The notes beneath the pieces were generated by a model that was not told where the DNA came from, searched no databases, and saw nothing but the letters and a program-made list of their open reading frames with translations. Position numbers and translations under genes: made by a program. Shown piece by piece: positions 18,707 to 28,510 of a stretch of DNA of 64,000 nucleotides; the stretch's first letter is position 1; each line of letters begins with the position of its first letter. This DNA is from Agarophyton chilense. Lineage: Eukaryota > Rhodophyta > Florideophyceae > Gracilariales > Gracilariaceae. The stretch covers positions 1,736,001-1,800,000 of the forward strand of contig JARGXX010000099.1 of the NCBI GenBank assembly GCA_030374765.1, written 5' to 3'.

Positions 18707-20455
18707 ATGTCATGTGTGATGGCACATGTTCTTCTGCACAGACAGCTTGGTTCGTACTTGCACAACTTGAAAGAAGCTGTCGTCCGTTGTGCCTTGGGAG
18801 ATGATGGACGTGTATCCTGTAGGGTTTGGGTGAGTATGGTTTTTTGTCTGGTTGAGTTTTGTTGAGATAGTTTATTCTAAGCTGCTTGGTTTTCGCTGTT
18901 CGTGAGCTGGGACTGGATTCAATGAGCGCTTGTTAGTTTGGAAGCTTGTGATCCAGTGGAAGCAGAAGTGATTAATTTCTGGTAGAGAATGTTTGGGGAG
19001 CATAGCGATGGCGTATGACGTCGTTAAAGCTGGTCGGGACAAGAGAGAGAGTACTGTACTCTTAGGCAGTGTTCCATCTAGAAACACGTTAGACTCGTTA
19101 CAATACCCATCGTATAACTATAATGGTGACAAGATGACAACGATGATATTCGATGAACGCTCACACTGATAGTGCGCGTTTCCCTTAGGCTCGTATGGCA
19201 CTTGTCGCGAGTGACACAAAGTATTTCCCGTTCAATTCATTGGCTAGTGCCCTTGCTCACCTTCCGACCACTGGCGGTAATGACGTCAATCACTGTTACT
19301 TTTTTCGGCGCTTGGCGACATCGTATGAAGCTCTCGACGAATTTATTAGATTCGTAGTTATGGATATCAAACGTTCCAACGACTTTAGATTCGCACGGTC
19401 TAGAGCGCTCCGTCGCCCGCCCCAATTGTAAACAATACAGTCAAGTAATCTCGCGGTGTAAGATTGCAAGTACTAGTTGTCAAGGGTGCTTTTCGTGAAG
19501 AGAGTATATTCGGCAAAAAAGCGAATACTGACTGATATGGGGTAGGACTTTACGCCATGAATTCCAAGCGGACGCTTCTGAATGGATGAGCGGAATACGC
19601 GCAAAACAAAAAACCCACAGCAAGACAAGCATTTGCTCTAGTTGTGCGCGTTGTCGGTCTGCGCAAGGGGAGTTTCGACGTACGAGCTGTCGTCAGGAGC
19701 ACAACGAAGTCGCAAAAACAGTGCTCGATAGAGTTGCGAAATGAAGGATACACATAATCTTCCACATGAGACGTACGAGCCGCGTTTTCGCACTGCATTA
19801 AAAGGGCGCTCACGTGTTGCCACGGGCAATAACAGAGCATGGCGCAACTGGTTGCTCTCGTTGCTGTCGTGCTGCAAAGATTGCAGTATTGAACGAGGAC
19901 TCGTCTGCATAGGCTGCATCATCGCGGCTCTTTTTCGGCGACGACGAACAAATTGGAGACGATTGCCACGAAGACATAACCAAGGTAAGGCCGATCGACA
20001 AAAACTCCGAGTCCACCCAAGGGAAGGAGCAACAGATAGGTATGACTAGACGCCGCTGCCGTGGATGTCGGCAACTCAACACGGGGGAAGCAGACCAGGA
20101 GCAAAGATTGTGTAATTAAGAACGCGTTGGTGGTGCTGGTTGCGCAGGTGCAAGCGCGGCACGTGTGATGCGCGCTCCATCCGTCACGCGCGACCACGCG
20201 CCAAGCACGGGCCCACTTCCCAACTGCGCACGCTGTGCTGCGCAGGCCGGCAACACAGCTCACTCCGCCCTCTCGCCCATGCGCTGGTATAATCGCGCGG
20301 CATCCCACTTCCATCTCATGCGGCGTACACTGCTCTGAGTGTTTCGCTGTGAGCATAACCGACTTGCGTGCCGCCCATCGTCTTAAGCGCCAATCTTTCG
20401 TAGCTTCTTTCACCCCGCTCTCATCTCCTTTTTGAAGCTTTCTCACGCGTTCTTA
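18707..20455. other. Long intergenic region, mostly featureless
   Basis: This 1.75 kb region lies between the Rho and bHLH genes. A small ORF at 19195-19431 is listed separately. The longest minus-strand frame (about 19919-20446) has odd composition and no motif and is not called. The 200 nt before the bHLH ATG are C/T-rich, consistent with a leader. Confidence 0.45.
19195..19431 (+). CDS. Possible small ORF, 78 residues, unrecognised
   Basis: It starts with ATG (MALVASDTKYF) and has codon usage and amino acid balance that look coding-like (few rare residues, mixed hydrophobic and polar segments). There is no known motif, no signal peptide and no neighbour-based hint. It could be chance. Conservation in a related alga or a transcript would be needed to accept it. 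Confidence 0.22.
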   Translation: MALVASDTKYFPFNSLASALAHLPTTGGNDVNHCYFFRRLATSYEALDEFIRFVVMDIKRSNDFRFARSRALRRPPQL

Positions 20456-21511
20456 ATGGCCGAGTCTTTCGAGTTACCCGAGTGGTTGTTGGATACGGAG
20501 CAGCGAGCTGAACCGTTAAGACTGCCTGCCGCCTTGGCGCAGCTCCTGGAGCTGGAGTTACAGCCATTTGCCACTCAAGCTGTCTCAGCGCTCACGGATG
20601 TTACTGCCCCCTCTCATGCAGTCGACAAATCGTCGCCACAGCGTCTGCCGCGAAGGACGTCCGTGTTTCCATCGCCGCAGCTCTCTCTTTCTAAGGCTCG
20701 TCGACAGCAACCGCCCGATTCTCGTCAGCGTCATAATGAGATGATGCGTAAAAACCGCTGGAAGTTCAACGCTAAGTTCGAACAACTGGCCGCCCTTCTT
20801 CGTTCGTACGAGCTTTCAACAACCTCGTACAAGCCAATGAAGAACAAGATACAAACGCTCGAGCGAGCCATCTTCCAGTATGCGCTCATGCAAAGAAATA
20901 ACGCTCGTTATCGGTCCCTGCTCACGTTTGCCCCTGATGCTACCCCAGTCGTTGTTGCGGAGTACGCCCGGACATTCGCCACCATGCCTTCTCTGGCACA
21001 TGCTTGTGAACAACTTCTGTCTCACCTTTGTGCCACCCATGACTGGAAGTATGCTGAAGTCTGGATTCGAGACACAACACAGCAAAATCGCTACAGCTTC
21101 ACTCTGAGACATGCTTTGGTCCCATCAAACAATATGCCAGACACAAGGGCTCGCCTGACTCGATTTGCCGCCCTCACCAAGGCGAGCGCGCCAGATCCCT
21201 TCTTGTTGTCGCAGGCCATGTTCCCAGCGCCTGTGTGGATCCCAGATCTGTCTAAACAACGAAACAACAGCAGCAGAGCGCGTTATGCAGCCACTGCCGG
21301 GCTCACTACAACTCTCATAACTCCTGTCTTTCTGAATGAAACAAATGATGGTGTCGTGAATCCTTTGCCGGACGCTATTCTTACTCTTATGCACGCTAAT
21401 GATGAACTCTTATCGTTTACTAATTTGATTCGACCATATGACTCGGCAACTATAACCGAGCTTCTGCACTTGGTTTCGGCCGTGGTTAAATCCCGTTCTA
21501 CTTCATCGTAG
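20456..21511 (+). CDS. bHLH transcription factor with a GAF-like C-terminal domain
   Basis: A single-exon 351-residue protein starting at the first ATG (20456). Residues about 91-150 form a basic helix-loop-helix: RQRHNEMMRKNRWKFNAKFEQL is the basic region and first helix, a loop follows, and KNKIQTLERAIFQY is the second helix. The basic region keeps H and R contacts and an E (RHNEMMRKNR), consistent with E-box binding. From about 165 to the end the sequence resembles a GAF-type sensor domain (CEQLLSHLCATHDWKYAEVWI, then strands ending in a long helix), as in some plant and algal regulators. The ligand, if any, is unknown. The N-terminal 90 residues are acidic then Ser/Pro-rich. Confidence 0.72.
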   Translation: MAESFELPEWLLDTEQRAEPLRLPAALAQLLELELQPFATQAVSALTDVTAPSHAVDKSSPQRLPRRTSVFPSPQLSLSKARRQQPPDSRQRHNEMMRKNRWKFNAKFEQLAALLRSYELSTTSYKPMKNKIQTLERAIFQYALMQRNNARYRSLLTFAPDATPVVVAEYARTFATMPSLAHACEQLLSHLCATHDWKYAEVWIRDTTQQNRYSFTLRHALVPSNNMPDTRARLTRFAALTKASAPDPFLLSQAMFPAPVWIPDLSKQRNNSSRARYAATAGLTTTLITPVFLNETNDGVVNPLPDAILTLMHANDELLSFTNLIRPYDSATITELLHLVSAVVKSRSTSS

Positions 21512-24183
21512 CAATCCCCCTGCTTTGTTTGCTAGCTTGCTTTCTGGTGCTTCTGTTATGAAAACTGCCTTTTTTGAATGCTGCGGCTTTGGCGTCTTTT
21601 TTTTGACTTGGTGCTTGAGGAGTGTTTGTAAATTGTGAATCACCAATTAAGTATCGACCGTAGTGAGCACAATGAGAGCTTTCGGTAAAGAAAAAAAGAT
21701 GTGTCGTGTTGCCCTCCCCTATGCGCGCTTCAACAACATATAACAACATGCAATGTGTAATGAAGTTGGAAGAAAGAAAGATTTTGGTGCCCTCCTCCTC
21801 CTCTGACCTTCTTCCACTTCTCTTAAGACGCAATACTTGTAAACTGAGTTGATTCCATTTAATAAAATCGCATGGGAGCACTCTCTTCGCGCATGATAGG
21901 ATGTCATAATGCATATCGCACATGGGTTTGTAAGGGCGTGTGCAAACGACAGTTATGGATGTGAGCAGAGTGAACAATAGGTGCAAGTTTTGTTCTCAGA
22001 AATAGGGCTTGGAAAAAACTTGAGAGGTCGGTTTTGACAAGAGGTTTAGGTTCCGCTGGAGACCCATTTTCAGAAGTGACTCGCAAAGATACCCTTCTTA
22101 GTAGTACGATGACACGATTAGACTAACGTCCTCGCACCTTGTGGAAACGCTGCCTCTACTAGCTCGCTCTTTTTTGTGGGGGGGGGGGGGGTATGTGGAC
22201 TCGGTAGAACACATGATGATGTCCAAGTCTGTGGTTTTTTTATTCTTGGACAAGGGCGTGTGACATGCAATTGACCTGTGATTATATTGTATATGCGTGA
22301 TTCGAAAGGATGAGCGTTTGTTGCAGTAGACGAGCTCTTGTATCCGCAGCGGGAGATTGGTTCCGTTTTTAAGTTAATCCAAAAATATGATTGGGTCCAT
22401 GTCGTGACGAGGGCATCGACTCATCGCCAAAATGAGACCACGAAACGGCCTTGTGCTTACTCAGAAAAACGTCGGGTTTTGGCAAAACAAGTCTCGAGTT
22501 GGTGTGCGTTATCGATACCCGACTGCTTCTACTGCGATTGATACTACAGAAATACATATGGGGAGTTGTTCATAAGGAATTCACAAGTACGATGCCTCTC
22601 GAACACGACGCACCGCAGTTTAAGACGGTCCTCTCCCGGTTGTTGGTGCGGATGGAACACGTATAGGCGCACGAGAAGGAAATACACTAGGTTTTCCATG
22701 TGCATGTGCTTCAGAATTAACGACTGAGCGACTTTTGGCTTCTTTGTCGGTTAATATCTCGAGATGTATGGGGGCGTGTATTCGTTGGGTGAGTTTGAGA
22801 GTGTATTTAACTGGTGGCGTTCGTTGACGGAGGCCGAATTGCGAAGAATAAGAGATGGATAAACGTGGTAATGATGGGCATGATGGTTTTGGTGGCTGTT
22901 GTCGAAATCCATGAGGGCTTCATCCAGGCGGTTTTATGACGGTTTTGAGTGATAGTGTATGTTACTGATTGGGTACACGACGAGCATATGTTTAAAAAGT
23001 ATCGGTGCGCATTCACGAAACAGCTGACACTGATTCTACATCCGCGTGCGAACGCGGGCAGAATGTGCGTGCAGCGTGTGCGCAGTAGAGCCGTCGAGAC
23101 TTTGGTGCGCAAGGAATACGTTTGGGACCACAGGAATTCCGTTGTCCGATCTGCTCCAATTTGCTGTGGAGAACCGGGACAGGCTTCAAGTTTACTCATG
23201 CGATGGGCTCCCGCGAGCTGAGCGGGAGAAGCGAGAGGGTCAGCGTGCTGCCATCACGGAACATAGGGTGCTTGAGACACGAGTAGAAATGTGCCAGCCG
23301 CCACAAACCGTTTGGACATTGAAATGAAGGAGGGAGTGGTGGTTATGGGACATATCGACAGGATCGAAAAAACGTGTCGGATTTAGGGTGTCACGTGTAC
23401 AATTGAAGTCGATCTCAAGGATGGGTCCACGCTCAGCACGTTGAGCGTCACTTGCGACGGAAACGAGAAATAGAGGCTCGAAGGTCGCAAATTAGAGACA
23501 AGAGGGGTTTGAAGCTGGGAGCGCGGTGATTCGCTTCGAGATCAAACAAATGGACGCGTTTGATGGAGACATGGTGTGGACACGTCAGATGAAAGCGAGC
23601 GGCGCGACTAGCCTGTAATGGCTCGAATGCCAAACAGCGGGGCTATGATTGGATACAGATTGTATGAAGCGCGACATTATGCCTTTCTTACGTGTGATTG
23701 TTCCTCGAGGTAGAATGATGCGCAGCGGCGCTTGTCGTTTGTCGAGATGTCACCCACGAAGGGTTTGCATCTATCTATCCAAACCAGCACTCAACGGGAG
23801 TGCAACCCACGTGGGCCACGTTTTCGTTATCCACGTTGCCTTCGTCGTACACGAAAGACACGCGTACACGTTGAACAAGTGCGGAGACAGCGCGTGGCAT
23901 CGGTGTCCACCGCACTTCGCAGTGGGTTGCGTTTGGGCGTTGTTGGTTCGATGCAAAAGGGCGAGTGCAAATGAGTGGCGCCGCGACGCGCCGCACCATC
24001 GCGGCGGCGCGCTGCACCACTCATCACATCTCCGCCAAACGCATCGGGCGCGCAGAGAGCGTTCTAACGACACATCTGCCCCAAATGATCTCCATATTTG
24101 TTCGTCTGCACCTTCTTCGTTGTCGACCTCCGTCGCCCAGCTAGACCATCCTCCGAGCCCTACGTTCCGTCTGCTTGCCCAAG
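21512..24183. other. 2.7 kb intergenic region without a supported gene
   Basis: This is the largest gap in the gene-rich part. It contains a run of 14 G (22178-22191) and several open frames under 130 residues with no recognisable motif. A long frame at 23649-24410 overlaps the TypA start in another phase and is Arg/His/Cys-rich, typical of chance frames in GC-rich promoter DNA. The last 150 nt before TypA are C/T-rich. Confidence 0.5.
22178..22191 (+). repeat. G14 mononucleotide run
   Basis: Fourteen consecutive G, preceded by TTTTTTGT and followed by TATGTGG. It is a likely length-variable site and, if real, a possible polymerase-stalling sequence. Confidence 0.9.
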
Positions 24184-26199
24184 ATGCGTGCCGAATCGCC
24201 TGCGTTCTGCCCCTCTGCAGTGCTGTCCAACTTGAGGCCCACCGCGCGTCGCGCCGCTGCGCTTCACGTCTCCTCCTTCCGCCCGTGCCTCTGGCGTCCC
24301 GCGTCCGCACCACCGCGCCTTGCCTCAGTACCTGTAGTCAAGTGTGTCGCCGCGGATGCCGTGTCCAAACCAGTGCAAGCGAAATCCGAGTCTTTTACGC
24401 AAAGAGATGACGTCGTCACTGTCGCCTTTGTCGCACATATCGATCATGGAAAGTCCTCAATGTGCGATGCCCTGCTCAAGGGCGCTGCTTGCTTCAGGGA
24501 GAATCAGCACGTAGAGGAACGCGTCATGGACGGCATGGATCTCGAAAAGGAACGCGGAATCACTATTAACGCCAGCGCTGCTAGTCTCATGTACAAGGGC
24601 GTCAATGTTCAGATTTTGGACACACCTGGCCACGCCGATTTCGGTGGAGAGGTAGAGCGCGTATTGAACATGACCGACGGTGTCTTATTGTTGGTTGACT
24701 CCGTCGAGGGTCCTAAGCCACAGACTCGCTTCGTGCTTAAGAAGGCAATTGAGTTGAACAAGAAGATTTCTCTTATCATCAACAAGATGGATCGCCCGCA
24801 GGCACGCCCCGATTTCGTTGTGGATGCCACCTTTGATCTTATGGCCGAATTAGGTGCCACTGACGAACAAATGGATTTTGAAATTGCTTATGCCTCCGCC
24901 ATTAATAGCCAGTCCGGCTCACAACCGGATAGTCTCGAGAACAACATGGATGCCGTCTTTGATCTAATCTTAAGATTCCCTCGTCCAAAAGTTGCCCTGG
25001 ATGCTCCGCTGCGACTGCAGGTCAACAACGTCACCTACGATGACTTTAAGGGACGTTTAGTTTCCGGTAGAATTCAAGCAGGCGTATTGAACAAGGGGCA
25101 GTCAGTCGTTGTGTGCAATCCGGAAAAGGATGATGTCCGTGGCAAGGTCGCGGAGATTTTTGTGTATGACAAGCTTGGAAGAGCCTCTGTTGATCAAGGC
25201 AAGGCTGGCGATATCGTTTTGTTTTCCGGACTCAACAAATTTGAGATTGGAGATACTATCTGTTGCCCAGATGCCGTCAACCCTTTGCCACCCATTTCTG
25301 TGGAGGAACCAACCGTCCGTATGGCATTCATGGTGAATACGTCTGAATTTGCTGGGCAGGAGGGAAAATATGTCACCTCTCGAAACATTCGTGATCGTTT
25401 GGACAAGGAACTTGAGCGAAATGTAGGACTCAAGCTGGATTTTGAACGCTCCACCCCTGAGTGTATTGAAGTTTGTGGGCGTGGTGCGCTTCATCTTACT
25501 ATTTTGATTGAGACTATGAGGAGAGAAGGTTTTGAGTTCATGATTGGACCTCCTACTGTTATCACCAAACTGGTGGATGGCGTCAAACATGAGCCTTATG
25601 AACAGTTTGAAGTTGAGGTTCCGGAACAGTACATGGGGGCAGTTGTTGACCTACTTGGGCGGAGAAAGGGCGAAATGGTCAACATGGCTGGTGCGAATTC
25701 TGAGAATATGGCTAGCGTGACGTATATGATGCCTACCAGAGGTTTACTTGGTGTGAAGAATGCTCTTTTGACAGCGACAAGAGGCACTGCAGTAATGAAC
25801 TCTCAGTTCGAGGGGTATCGGCCGTTTGCCGGAGCAATGGAAGGTAAGGAGAATGGCAGCCTAATCGTGTATGAAACTGGTAAGGCTACCTCTTACGGCC
25901 TTGAGGCGGCTCAGGAACGGGGCCGTCTTCTGGTTCAGCCTGGAGAAAAAGTTTACAAGAATCAAATATGTGGAATTCATCAGCGTCCTGGGGATCTGCC
26001 TGTTAATATTTGCAAGTTGAAGGCGCTTACAAATTATCGATCGGCTACGAAGGAGATCAAGAGCGGGATGCAAGGCCTGCTGGATTTTTCACTCGATGAT
26101 GCTATTGAATATATTGGACATGATGAAGTTGTGGAAGTAACTCCGGAGAGTGTGAGGTTGTCCAAGAGAGCCTCTATGATGATGAAGAAGAGAAAGTAG
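24184..26199 (+). CDS. TYPA: Plastid-type TypA/BipA translational GTPase
   Basis: A single-exon 671-residue protein from the first in-frame ATG (24184). About 60 leading residues are rich in Ala, Ser, Arg and Pro and lack acids, like a plastid transit peptide. The core matches TypA/BipA in length and motifs: AHIDHGKSS (G1), RGITI (G2), DTPGHADFG (G3), NKMD (G4), then EF-G-like domains II, III and V and the TypA-specific C-terminal region with PTRGLLGVKN and GxHQRPGDL. It should bind the ribosome near the A site in a GTP-dependent way. Bacterial and chloroplast TypA help translation and ribosome assembly under cold, oxidative or other stress. It is one of three plastid gene-expression factors in this window. 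Confidence 0.95.
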   Translation: MRAESPAFCPSAVLSNLRPTARRAAALHVSSFRPCLWRPASAPPRLASVPVVKCVAADAVSKPVQAKSESFTQRDDVVTVAFVAHIDHGKSSMCDALLKGAACFRENQHVEERVMDGMDLEKERGITINASAASLMYKGVNVQILDTPGHADFGGEVERVLNMTDGVLLLVDSVEGPKPQTRFVLKKAIELNKKISLIINKMDRPQARPDFVVDATFDLMAELGATDEQMDFEIAYASAINSQSGSQPDSLENNMDAVFDLILRFPRPKVALDAPLRLQVNNVTYDDFKGRLVSGRIQAGVLNKGQSVVVCNPEKDDVRGKVAEIFVYDKLGRASVDQGKAGDIVLFSGLNKFEIGDTICCPDAVNPLPPISVEEPTVRMAFMVNTSEFAGQEGKYVTSRNIRDRLDKELERNVGLKLDFERSTPECIEVCGRGALHLTILIETMRREGFEFMIGPPTVITKLVDGVKHEPYEQFEVEVPEQYMGAVVDLLGRRKGEMVNMAGANSENMASVTYMMPTRGLLGVKNALLTATRGTAVMNSQFEGYRPFAGAMEGKENGSLIVYETGKATSYGLEAAQERGRLLVQPGEKVYKNQICGIHQRPGDLPVNICKLKALTNYRSATKEIKSGMQGLLDFSLDDAIEYIGHDEVVEVTPESVRLSKRASMMMKKRK

Positions 26200-27050
26200 A
26201 TTTTATATTCACCATCGGTTTCGTGCTTATATTTGTTTTGATGGTTGAATATTTGTGCGGTATAGATTAACAAAGTCTCGTTTTGCTCCAAGCCTTAGAA
26301 AAAGCCGTAAAGAGTCCACGCACAGCTTAACATCGAAGAATTCTTTCCCTTCTTGCGAAGAGAGAGGGACTTGTACTTTCTTCGAGAATAGCACCTCCCT
26401 GGATGCAGGAGAGGGGATGGGGTGGCGGTGATGGGAGAAGGCTTCCGTTCGAGGGGCTTGCTCCTTATTTGATTGAAGGCAAAATAGCGTCAACAAACTC
26501 GTCACATGTTGTACGAAGGCAGGGAGATAACGGAGGGTTTGTAATGCCTCGAGCAGACATGCCACTCATAATTGCTTAATCAGTCCCCAATGGGAATCGG
26601 CAACCAAACCGATAGCTCTGGCGAGTTTGCGGAAGTCACGGGTTATCCACGCGGCATTGTCTTCCCACGACCAACATAACTGCACAAAGACACCAATTCT
26701 CCAATATCTTGTAGAAGGGCGCGATTGGAGCTAGGCCCGATCTGGACTGCTAAAGCACCTCATTAAAGGTTTCGAAATCCATTCGAGCACCGCTGAGCGC
26801 TTGTTTTCATATCTTCTTTGGTCGCGGGTCATTGGCTAGCGTCGAGGCGCCTGGCCCAGACGGTTAGTGGTATTATTATCAGTGACAGGCCTGTGGCAGT
26901 TGAAGCCCCAAAGCGTTCCACCATGGATACCATCGAAACTCAACCTTATGCTACTTGACTCCGAGGAAACGGTTATGCATTGCACTAGTTCGACAACGCC
27001 CTTCGAAACGTTGTGTTTCTGAGAGTCTATAAGATTATTCTTGAAGAGCA
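26200..27050. other. Intergenic region, nothing recognised
   Basis: 0.85 kb between TypA and the sulfotransferase-like gene, both on the plus strand. It must hold the TypA 3' end and the next promoter. Open frames are short and without motifs. Confidence 0.5.
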
Positions 27051-28253
27051 ATGGCGACTTTCATACCGGAGGCCAGTCGTTCAAAACAGGCACCGCATCT
27101 TCATCCCGTTCGCATTGCCATTCTGTCATTTGCGCTCTTTGCTGTGCTTATGACTTTGCGAGATTCTGGATCACGCACTGAGGATGTTCTTCCTAATTTC
27201 TCGAGCAGTAGTCTTCCATTATCCGTGGATGAGAAGACTGCAGTCGATTCTGGTGTCTTTGAAGACAACTCAGAGAACACCGCAGACTCCACACTCAGCA
27301 CTGGTGAACACAATGACCTCAAACCGGTTACAGCCAATTCCTTTCACTTAAACGATTTCAAAGAGAACGAATCTTTTGAACGCAAAAATGAGTATCAGCC
27401 TCCTCCGTGCAGCCAGTCTAAACCGGGAAAACAAAACTTTTTGATGGTATTCATGGGACACAGTGCTTCTTCGGCCATTTTGTCTGAACTCAAGCAGCAC
27501 TCGCGGTTCTTTATCACCATACCAGAACCAATAGACCACCCGCCGTATGAGTTTAATACCGACTTGGGAATCCGATATGCAGACGAATTCTTTAAGAACG
27601 CGTCTTCGACGGGGAAAATATCGGGGTTCAAGATGCGTCCATGGCACATTTTGCACGCGGCTGGAGAATGGAAAGCTCTTGTCATCAAATACAACATAAG
27701 ATTAATATGGCAGTACAGGATTAATGTCTTTAAGCAAGCCGTAGGTGAGTACACAGCAAGGTATATGAACGATAGCTCAGCTATTGAAGGGATTGATCAC
27801 ACAATGTCTGACGAGGATCGCTGCAAAATTGGTGTGGGTTGTCAGTTTCGAATTGAAAACGTTTCACGACTCCACGATCTTATGGTGAACTTCATTGAGA
27901 ACAACCGACAGATTCAGGATGCCGTACATCTACTCTCGAACTCGAATGAAGAAGAGCAATGCATGCTGCCAGTTACATATGAGGATTATCTCTACGGCCG
28001 AGAGACTACAATGCGGAAGCTTCTAAAATTTCTGGATGCTGACTACGAAGATCATGCACCGTTTCGAAAGAAAGCTACGAGCGATAACATGTGCTACGCT
28101 CTCTTAAACTTTCACGAGGAGATATGCGACGCCTTCTTCAGGTGTTCAAAATGGAGATCAATGCTGCATGACCCTCGAAACTTGTGCACATGCTCTCTAT
28201 CGAAAGGAATTGGGGCATCGACATCACGGTCGTTCTGTCCTGAAGTGAGGTGA
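27051..28253 (+). CDS. Type II membrane sulfotransferase-like protein
   Basis: A single-exon 400-residue protein starting at an ATG. A short basic tail and one membrane helix (about 20-37, VRIAILSFALFAVLMTL) are followed by a 75-residue acidic Ser-rich stem and a lumenal catalytic-type domain, the plan of Golgi sulfotransferases. FLMVFMGHSASSAI (about 127-140) fits the PAPS 5'-phosphosulfate loop position. LPVTYEDYLYGRETTMRKLLKFLDADY near 305-330 is the usual sulfotransferase segment before the C-terminus. The loop is divergent from the classic GxxRSGTT, so activity is not certain. In a red alga the natural substrate would be a wall galactan or a glycoprotein (inference). A cluster of Cys at the C-terminus suggests disulfides. 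Confidence 0.6.
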   Translation: MATFIPEASRSKQAPHLHPVRIAILSFALFAVLMTLRDSGSRTEDVLPNFSSSSLPLSVDEKTAVDSGVFEDNSENTADSTLSTGEHNDLKPVTANSFHLNDFKENESFERKNEYQPPPCSQSKPGKQNFLMVFMGHSASSAILSELKQHSRFFITIPEPIDHPPYEFNTDLGIRYADEFFKNASSTGKISGFKMRPWHILHAAGEWKALVIKYNIRLIWQYRINVFKQAVGEYTARYMNDSSAIEGIDHTMSDEDRCKIGVGCQFRIENVSRLHDLMVNFIENNRQIQDAVHLLSNSNEEEQCMLPVTYEDYLYGRETTMRKLLKFLDADYEDHAPFRKKATSDNMCYALLNFHEEICDAFFRCSKWRSMLHDPRNLCTCSLSKGIGASTSRSFCPEVR

Positions 28254-28510
28254 AATTCTGCGAGCCTGAAAAGACATAGATCTAACTCATCCGCTTCTAG
28301 AGGGCATCGCCGCATGATGTTTGAGCCGTCAGACATTCGTTTCATTTTTAACATGGAAGCACAATTGGAATGGATAAGAGAGAGAGGAAAGCACATTGCT
28401 AAGCGGGATATGGGCCTCTACCTAGAGAAGGAGAGTAGCTGGAGGAGGGAGTCCGTTTCCAAGCAGCTTGGAACACGTACTAGAAACAGAGTACGAAAAA
28501 AAAGGTAGAT

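Noticed and set aside
19919-20446. 175-residue minus-strand frame upstream of the bHLH gene
   Set aside because: Odd composition, no motif, and it covers the likely bHLH promoter and leader. A hydrophobic C-terminal stretch alone is not enough.
21498-21986. 162-residue minus-strand frame after the bHLH gene
   Set aside because: Low-quality composition, overlaps the bHLH 3' end, no homology recognised.
23649-24410. 253-residue plus-strand frame before and across the TypA start
   Set aside because: Arg/His/Cys-rich without motifs, overlaps the TypA transit peptide in another phase, and lies in GC-rich promoter DNA where stops are rare.
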